A program made the position numbers and the translations under genes. The notes under the pieces were generated by a model. That model ran no database searches, was not told where the DNA came from, and saw only the letters and a list, made by a program, of their open reading frames with translations. Positions 59,747-64,000 of a stretch of DNA of 64,000 bases are shown here, in pieces (the first letter of the stretch is position 1; every line of letters starts with the position of its first letter). Source of the stretch: an uncultured Cellulophaga sp. (GTDB taxonomy: Bacteria > Bacteroidota > Bacteroidia > Flavobacteriales > Flavobacteriaceae); assembly GCA_947496695.1 (NCBI GenBank), contig CANMEI010000002.1, forward strand, positions 372,001 to 436,000, given 5' to 3'.

Positions 59747-60206
59747 GTATTTTAGCAAATTTACGAGTATCTTCTTTTGTTAATACTTTATATCCTTCTG
59801 CTTTTTCAATATTTTTAAAAGTCTCTAAAAACTCATCTGATAGTCCAACTAATTTACGTGTGTTTAGATCTATCCATGCTCCCATCATCTCACAATGTGC
59901 TATATGTCTTCCTTTATAATCATAAAAGTTATGGTGAAATTCAAAAAACTTATAATCTTCACTCATTCCCATTATTTCCATTGAAACTCTAACTGGTTTC
60001 CCGGGGAATGCTTCTTTAAAATAATACACATGTTCATTAAATACAACAGGTCCTAAATTATGCGCTGCCATTGTTTTATGAGAAAAACCATGTTCTATTA
60101 AAAAAGACATACGCGTATGACTCATAAAATTTAGGTAAGCACTATTGGCTAAATGACGATTAGCATCAACATCACTCCAACGAATTTCAAACTCTTTCAA
60201 GTACAT
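59730..60206 (-). CDS. Acyl-CoA thioesterase (hotdog fold)
   Basis: A 158-residue 4HBT/FatA-like thioesterase. The N-terminal IRWSDVDANRHLANSAYLNF carries the catalytic-site pattern with Asp at position 14 (WSDVDANRHL) that activates water, followed by EFHHNFYD and CEMMGAWIDL. Substrate chain length is unknown. It is convergent with the transporter and divergent from the nitronate monooxygenase gene. Confidence 0.9.
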   Translation of the reverse strand: MYLKEFEIRWSDVDANRHLANSAYLNFMSHTRMSFLIEHGFSHKTMAAHNLGPVVFNEHVYYFKEAFPGKPVRVSMEIMGMSEDYKFFEFHHNFYDYKGRHIAHCEMMGAWIDLNTRKLVGLSDEFLETFKNIEKAEGYKVLTKEDTRKFAKIPKDLS

Positions 60207-60252
60207 AAAAATATTTTTTTGCTATGCATGCATAATAATTGTAAAAATACTA

Positions 60253-60260
60253 TAGATTTG
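60253..60260 (+). promoter_or_regulatory. Possible promoter -7 box for the nitronate monooxygenase gene
   Basis: TAGATTTG matches TAnnTTTG, 62 bases before the ATG at 60322. The only nearby TTG is 11 bases upstream, too close for a normal -33 box. Confidence 0.3.
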
Positions 60261-60321
60261 AATAATAAGTCAAAGTACTCAGAAAAATATCGTTATTTTT
60301 ATCATATAAACAATTTTTACC

Positions 60322-61296
60322 ATGAAAAATAAAGCACCTTTTATAAATGACCTGGCATTACCTATAGTAACCGCACCAATGTTTTTAATTTCTGGGCCAA
60401 ATTTGGTAATCGAATGTTGTAAAAATGGAATTGTTGGAACTTTTCCTGCATTAAATCAACGTTCAAGTGAAGGATTTGAAGAATGGTTAATTGAAATAAA
60501 AACAGCTTTAAAAGAGTTTGAAGAAACTACAGGTAAAAAAGCAGCTCCGTTTGGTGTAAACTTAATTGTGCACCCAACAAACCCAAGACTTGAAGCTGAC
60601 CTAAAATTATGTGTAAAACATAAAGTACCACTAATTATTACATCGCTGGGTGCTGTATCACAAGTTGTAGATGCTATACATAGTTATGGCGGACTTGTAT
60701 TTCATGATATTATAAAGAAAAGGCATGCTGAAAAAGCTACTGAAGCTGGTGTTGATGGTTTAATTTTAGTAGCAGCTGGTGCTGGTGGTCATGCAGGTAC
60801 TATAAACCCGATGACTTTAGTCGCTGAGATTAAAAAATTCTATGATAAAACAATTATCCTATCTGGTTGTATTAGTACTGGTAGAGATGTTGCCTCTGCA
60901 TTGCAAATGGGTGCCGATTTAGCGTATATGGGAACGCGTTTTATAAATACTGAAGAAAGTAAAGCTACCGATGAATATAGAAAAATGATTGTGGAAGCTG
61001 GCGCCAGTGATGTTACCTATACGGCATCAATATCTGGTGTACACGCAAACTTTTTAAGTGCAAGTTTAAAAGCAGCCGGTATTACTGAAGAGGATTTAAA
61101 GAAAGATGTAAAAATAGATTTTGGTAAAGAATTAGATACTGAAGCTAAAGCTTGGAAAACAATTTGGTCTGCAGGGCAAGGTGTTGCTCTAATTGACGAT
61201 ATTGTACCTGTTTCTATATTAGTTGAAAATTTAAAAAGTGAGTTTAAAAGTTCAATTGAAGAGCAAATAAAAGTTTTAGAAAATTTCCCAAAATAG
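60322..61296 (+). CDS. Nitronate monooxygenase-family FMN protein
   Basis: A 324-residue TIM-barrel flavoenzyme of the NMO/2-nitropropane dioxygenase group, which oxidises nitronates such as propionate 3-nitronate. FMN-binding motifs VTAPMF, VAAGAGGHAG and GADLAYMGTRF are visible, with the phosphate-loop ILSGCISTGRDVASALQMGA. It is followed 9 bases later by the YheT-like hydrolase gene. Confidence 0.92.
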   Translation: MKNKAPFINDLALPIVTAPMFLISGPNLVIECCKNGIVGTFPALNQRSSEGFEEWLIEIKTALKEFEETTGKKAAPFGVNLIVHPTNPRLEADLKLCVKHKVPLIITSLGAVSQVVDAIHSYGGLVFHDIIKKRHAEKATEAGVDGLILVAAGAGGHAGTINPMTLVAEIKKFYDKTIILSGCISTGRDVASALQMGADLAYMGTRFINTEESKATDEYRKMIVEAGASDVTYTASISGVHANFLSASLKAAGITEEDLKKDVKIDFGKELDTEAKAWKTIWSAGQGVALIDDIVPVSILVENLKSEFKSSIEEQIKVLENFPK

Positions 61297-61305
61297 CAGT
61301 TTAGA

Positions 61306-62268
61306 ATGCCTATAATTTTATCAGATTACAATCCACCTCTTTTATTTAAAAATGGTCATTTTTCGACTATTTACTCAGGAGTAATTCGTAAAGTTAATGA
61401 CTTAGTACAGAAAAGAGAACGTATTAGCTTATCTGATGGAGATTTTTTAAATATAGATTGGAGTTTTACAAAAAAGACATCAAATAAAGTTGCCATACTA
61501 TTGCATGGTTTAGAAGGTAGCGCACAAAGGCCCTACATAACTGGTATTGCTAAGCAACTTACAGCCAATAGCTATAATGTTTGTGCAGTAAATTTAAGGA
61601 GTTGTAGTGGCGAACCAAATTTGTTATTTAAATCATACCATTCAGGCGCTACTGAAGATTTAAATGCTGTAATAAATCACGTTATAGCAACAAAAAAATA
61701 TACTCAAATTTATATAAATGGTTTTAGCTTGGGTGGTAATCTTACCCTAAAATATTTAGGTGAAAATCGTAACATTCCTAAAGACATCAAAGGTGCTGTA
61801 GCAGTATCAGTACCTTGTAATTTACACAGTTCATTAAAACAATTATTATTACCTAAAAATGCTCTTTATGCAAAAAGATTTAAAAAGCATTTGTTAGATA
61901 AATTAAAAGTAAAACAACAATTATTTCCCAATAAAATATCAAACCAAGAAATAAATAAGATCAAGACTTTAAAAGATTTTGATGACATTTATACTAGTAG
62001 AGCTCATGGTTTTAAAGATGCTATCGATTATTATTCACAAGCGAGTTGTTTACAGTTTTTACCAAATATTAAAATTCCTACCTTAATAATTAATAGCAAA
62101 AACGACTCTTTTTTAGGGCCTGAATGTTATCCTATCAAAGAAGCTGAGGAAAATACAAATTTATATTTAGAAATTCCAAAATATGGTGGTCATGTTGGTT
62201 TTACTGGTAAAAACAACACCACCTATACAGAAAAAAGAACTATAAATTTTCTGAATGAATTCAATTAA
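61306..62268 (+). CDS. YheT-family alpha/beta hydrolase
   Basis: A 320-residue hydrolase with oxyanion motif LLHGLEGSAQRPYI and nucleophile elbow NGFSLGGNLTLKYLGEN. The YheT/EMB8 group acts on lipid or ester substrates; the natural substrate is unknown. The C-terminal GGHVGFTGK contains the catalytic His. It forms a short operon with the nitronate monooxygenase. Confidence 0.92.
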   Translation: MPIILSDYNPPLLFKNGHFSTIYSGVIRKVNDLVQKRERISLSDGDFLNIDWSFTKKTSNKVAILLHGLEGSAQRPYITGIAKQLTANSYNVCAVNLRSCSGEPNLLFKSYHSGATEDLNAVINHVIATKKYTQIYINGFSLGGNLTLKYLGENRNIPKDIKGAVAVSVPCNLHSSLKQLLLPKNALYAKRFKKHLLDKLKVKQQLFPNKISNQEINKIKTLKDFDDIYTSRAHGFKDAIDYYSQASCLQFLPNIKIPTLIINSKNDSFLGPECYPIKEAEENTNLYLEIPKYGGHVGFTGKNNTTYTEKRTINFLNEFN

Positions 62269-62313
62269 ATATGTAGATTGTTTATATTAGTGTTTTAATA
62301 AATTTCAAAAATA

Positions 62314-62793
62314 ATGAAAAAGATAATTGGTGCATTTGCACTTTGTGCACTTTTAGCTAGTTGCGGAGAAAAAAAAGAAGAGAAAAAAAATGGTTTTGAA
62401 ATGAACCGCTCTAAAACTGAGAAAAAAGTTGAAAAAGTTGCAAAAAAAACACCTGTAGACATGAGTAATGAAGGCATTGGCCCTTATAAAAACATATCTT
62501 TTTCTGAAACTATTGATGCTGATTTAGTTGCAAAAGGAGAAGCTAAATTCAAAAGTGTTTGCACCGCATGTCACATGGCCGATAAAAGACTAATTGGCCC
62601 TGCATTATCAGGCGTTTATGATAGAAGAAATGTTTCTTGGGTAATGAATATGATGAAAAACCCAACTGAAATGCTAAAAAAAGATCCTATTGCTAAAGCC
62701 TTATTAAAAGAATATAATAATGCTGTAATGCTTGATAATAAATTGTCTGATGAAGAAACAAGAGCTGTTGCTGAATATTTAAGAACATTATAA
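62314..62793 (+). CDS. Lipoprotein c-type cytochrome
   Basis: A 159-residue monoheme cytochrome anchored as a lipoprotein (lipobox LASC, Cys17). The heme site CTACH is at 83-87, and the GPALSGVYDRR region and a later Met (around 113-120) can give the sixth ligand. The N-terminal linker is Lys/Glu-rich. It probably carries electrons in the periplasm near a terminal oxidase. The next feature is the TPP riboswitch, in a separate unit. Confidence 0.92.
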   Translation: MKKIIGAFALCALLASCGEKKEEKKNGFEMNRSKTEKKVEKVAKKTPVDMSNEGIGPYKNISFSETIDADLVAKGEAKFKSVCTACHMADKRLIGPALSGVYDRRNVSWVMNMMKNPTEMLKKDPIAKALLKEYNNAVMLDNKLSDEETRAVAEYLRTL

Positions 62794-62806
62794 AATAAAA
62801 AATAAT

Positions 62807-62881
62807 CGTTAGGGGAGCTCTTTTAGGGCTGAGATTTTACCCTTAGTACCTGATTTGTTTAATTGCAACGAAGGGAAACGA
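62807..62881 (+). promoter_or_regulatory. TPP (THI-box) riboswitch
   Basis: Upstream of tenA-thiD the sequence has the conserved THI-box parts in order: GGGG near 62812, CTGAGA (62829-62834), ACCC, ACCTGAT (62848-62854) and GAAGGGAA (about 62870-62877), closed by a short P1 stem (TCGTT 62806-62810 with AACGA 62877-62881). It senses thiamine pyrophosphate and represses thiamine genes. Confidence 0.9.
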
Positions 62882-62954
62882 ACGCTGCTTATCTCTACAA
62901 ACATTTATTGTTTTGTATATGCATTCGTTTTCAGTTGTATAAATTATAATACAT

Positions 62955-63608
62955 ATGAAATGGAGTGAATATACTTGGAATCAAATGGTTCCTATTTACA
63001 CGAAAATTACCCAACACCCATTTATTAAAGAGCTAGCCAATGGTAGTTTAGCTCAAGAAAAGTTTGAATTCTATATTCAACAAGATGCTTATTATTTATC
63101 AGATTTTGGTAAAATATTAGCTGGTATAGGCTCTAAATTAGAAAACCCCGCCCATGTTGAAGCTTTTTTAAATTTCGCTACTAACACAATTCAAGTAGAA
63201 CAAATATTACATTGTAGTTACTTACAGCAATTTAGCCTGAATAAGGAAATATCAATATCACCTTCATGCCTTTTATATATTGGTTTTTTAAATAAAAAAT
63301 TCAATTTATCTTCTACTGAAGAAGCATTAGCATCTGTTCTACCTTGCTTCTGGATCTATAAAGCAGTAGGTGACCACATATTAAAACACCAAACTAAAAC
63401 TGAAAACCCATATCAAAACTGGATAGCTACTTATGCGGGAGAAGAATTTGGTATAGCGGTTAAAAAAGCGATTGAAATTTGTGATTATTATGCAGATAAA
63501 TCAACTACTGAGACCAGAAAAAAAATGACTGATGCTTTTTTAATGGCTTCAAAAATGGAATGGCTTTTTTGGGATAGTGCTTATAATTTAGAATCATGGA
63601 AAATATGA
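62955..63608 (+). CDS. tenA: Thiaminase II (aminopyrimidine aminohydrolase)
   Basis: Hydrolyses 4-amino-5-aminomethyl-2-methylpyrimidine to the HMP precursor in thiamine salvage. The 217 residues have the all-helical TenA fold. The catalytic Cys lies in SVLPCFWIYK, the Glu and Tyr pocket residues in YIQQDAYYLSDFG, and GEEFG near the C-terminus is typical. It is 74 bases after the TPP riboswitch and overlaps thiD by 4 bases (ATGA). Confidence 0.95.
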   Translation: MKWSEYTWNQMVPIYTKITQHPFIKELANGSLAQEKFEFYIQQDAYYLSDFGKILAGIGSKLENPAHVEAFLNFATNTIQVEQILHCSYLQQFSLNKEISISPSCLLYIGFLNKKFNLSSTEEALASVLPCFWIYKAVGDHILKHQTKTENPYQNWIATYAGEEFGIAVKKAIEICDYYADKSTTETRKKMTDAFLMASKMEWLFWDSAYNLESWKI

Positions 63609-64000
63609 GAAAGAACTACTCAAGAGCACTCACTATTGCAGGAAGCGATTCTGGTGGAGGAGCTGGCATACAAGCAGATTTAAAAACATTTAGTGCTTGT
63701 GGTTGTTACGGTACATCTGCTATAACAGCATTAACCGCACAAAACACTATAGGTGTAATTGATATTCATCCAATACCTATTGCTCATTTAGAAAAACAAA
63801 TGGACGCTGTTTTAGATGATATTGGAACAGATGCTGTAAAAATTGGAATGCTTCATTCTTGTAAAACAATAACTACTGTAGTAAGCACCCTAAAAAAACA
63901 CGAAGTAAAAAATATAGTAGTTGATCCTGTTATGGTTGCAACATCAGGTGACAAACTCTTATTAGATGAAGCAATTAGTCATATTGGAAATGAGTTATTA
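63605..64000 (+). CDS. thiD: Hydroxymethylpyrimidine/phosphomethylpyrimidine kinase, N-terminal part
   Basis: Phosphorylates HMP and HMP-P for thiamine synthesis. The first 132 residues are in the window and the gene runs past the end. LTIAGSDSGGGAGIQADLKT is the ribokinase-family substrate loop, and GTSAITALTAQNT, IGMLHS and VVDPVMVATSG follow the family pattern. It overlaps the tenA stop, so both are one TPP-controlled unit. Confidence 0.96.
   Translation, partial: MRKNYSRALTIAGSDSGGGAGIQADLKTFSACGCYGTSAITALTAQNTIGVIDIHPIPIAHLEKQMDAVLDDIGTDAVKIGMLHSCKTITTVVSTLKKHEVKNIVVDPVMVATSGDKLLLDEAISHIGNELL

Overview
The window is AT-rich chromosomal DNA of a Bacteroidota bacterium, almost certainly class Flavobacteriia, family Flavobacteriaceae. 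Signs are three TonB-dependent outer-membrane receptors with an N-terminal carboxypeptidase-like regulatory domain plus a further receptor (9275-11674), a Bacteroidota DksA variant that has lost its zinc-finger cysteines, the ileS-dksA-lspA gene order, a lipoprotein with an acidic surface-export signal, absence of clear Shine-Dalgarno sites, and many -7 boxes of the Bacteroidota type TAnnTTTG upstream of genes. No tRNA, rRNA, CRISPR, insertion sequence or prophage was seen; this is mostly core genome with some accessory loci. The genus is not determined.

Layout. 1-7 kb: glmS (cut by the window edge) and a degenerate starch-synthase-like gene on the minus strand, divergent from panC-panD-flippase-like-esterase-like-radA. 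6.8-12.3 kb: aldo/keto reductase and exonuclease III (minus), then a His/Cys-rich membrane protein, TonB receptor and surface lipoprotein that look like a metal-uptake locus. 12.3-21 kb: katG, glyS, a coiled-coil membrane protein, comF, an Ig-like lipoprotein, omega-amidase, ankyrin protein. 21.3-26.3 kb: two tandem, related PAS histidine kinase/response regulator pairs. 26.3-31.6 kb: DUF5689/lamin-tail lipoprotein, TonB receptor and a divergent secreted nuclease. 31.6-39.7 kb: small membrane protein, a third TonB receptor, then pgi, M23 peptidase, tryptophan dioxygenase and DUF3108 protein. 39.7-44.7 kb: a candidate small RNA, patatin/barrel protein and uvrC. 44.7-51 kb: 5-FTHF cyclo-ligase, lspA, DUF4097-like protein, dksA, ileS and a helical-repeat lipoprotein. 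51-57 kb: heme-receptor-like TonB protein, recO, gdhA, and a cystathionine gamma-synthase. 57-64 kb: small metabolic genes, a lipoprotein cytochrome c, and a TPP riboswitch controlling tenA-thiD (thiD cut by the window end).

The most unusual points are the ~100-nt candidate sRNA at 39.8-39.9 kb, an esterase-fold protein whose nucleophile serine is replaced by aspartate, an M23 peptidase with Cys in place of the usual zinc-binding His, a stand-alone GT5 half-domain without the ADP-glucose motif, possible leaderless promoters at glyS and panD, and the two receptor-centred uptake loci. All functional calls come from reading motifs by eye; no database search was run.
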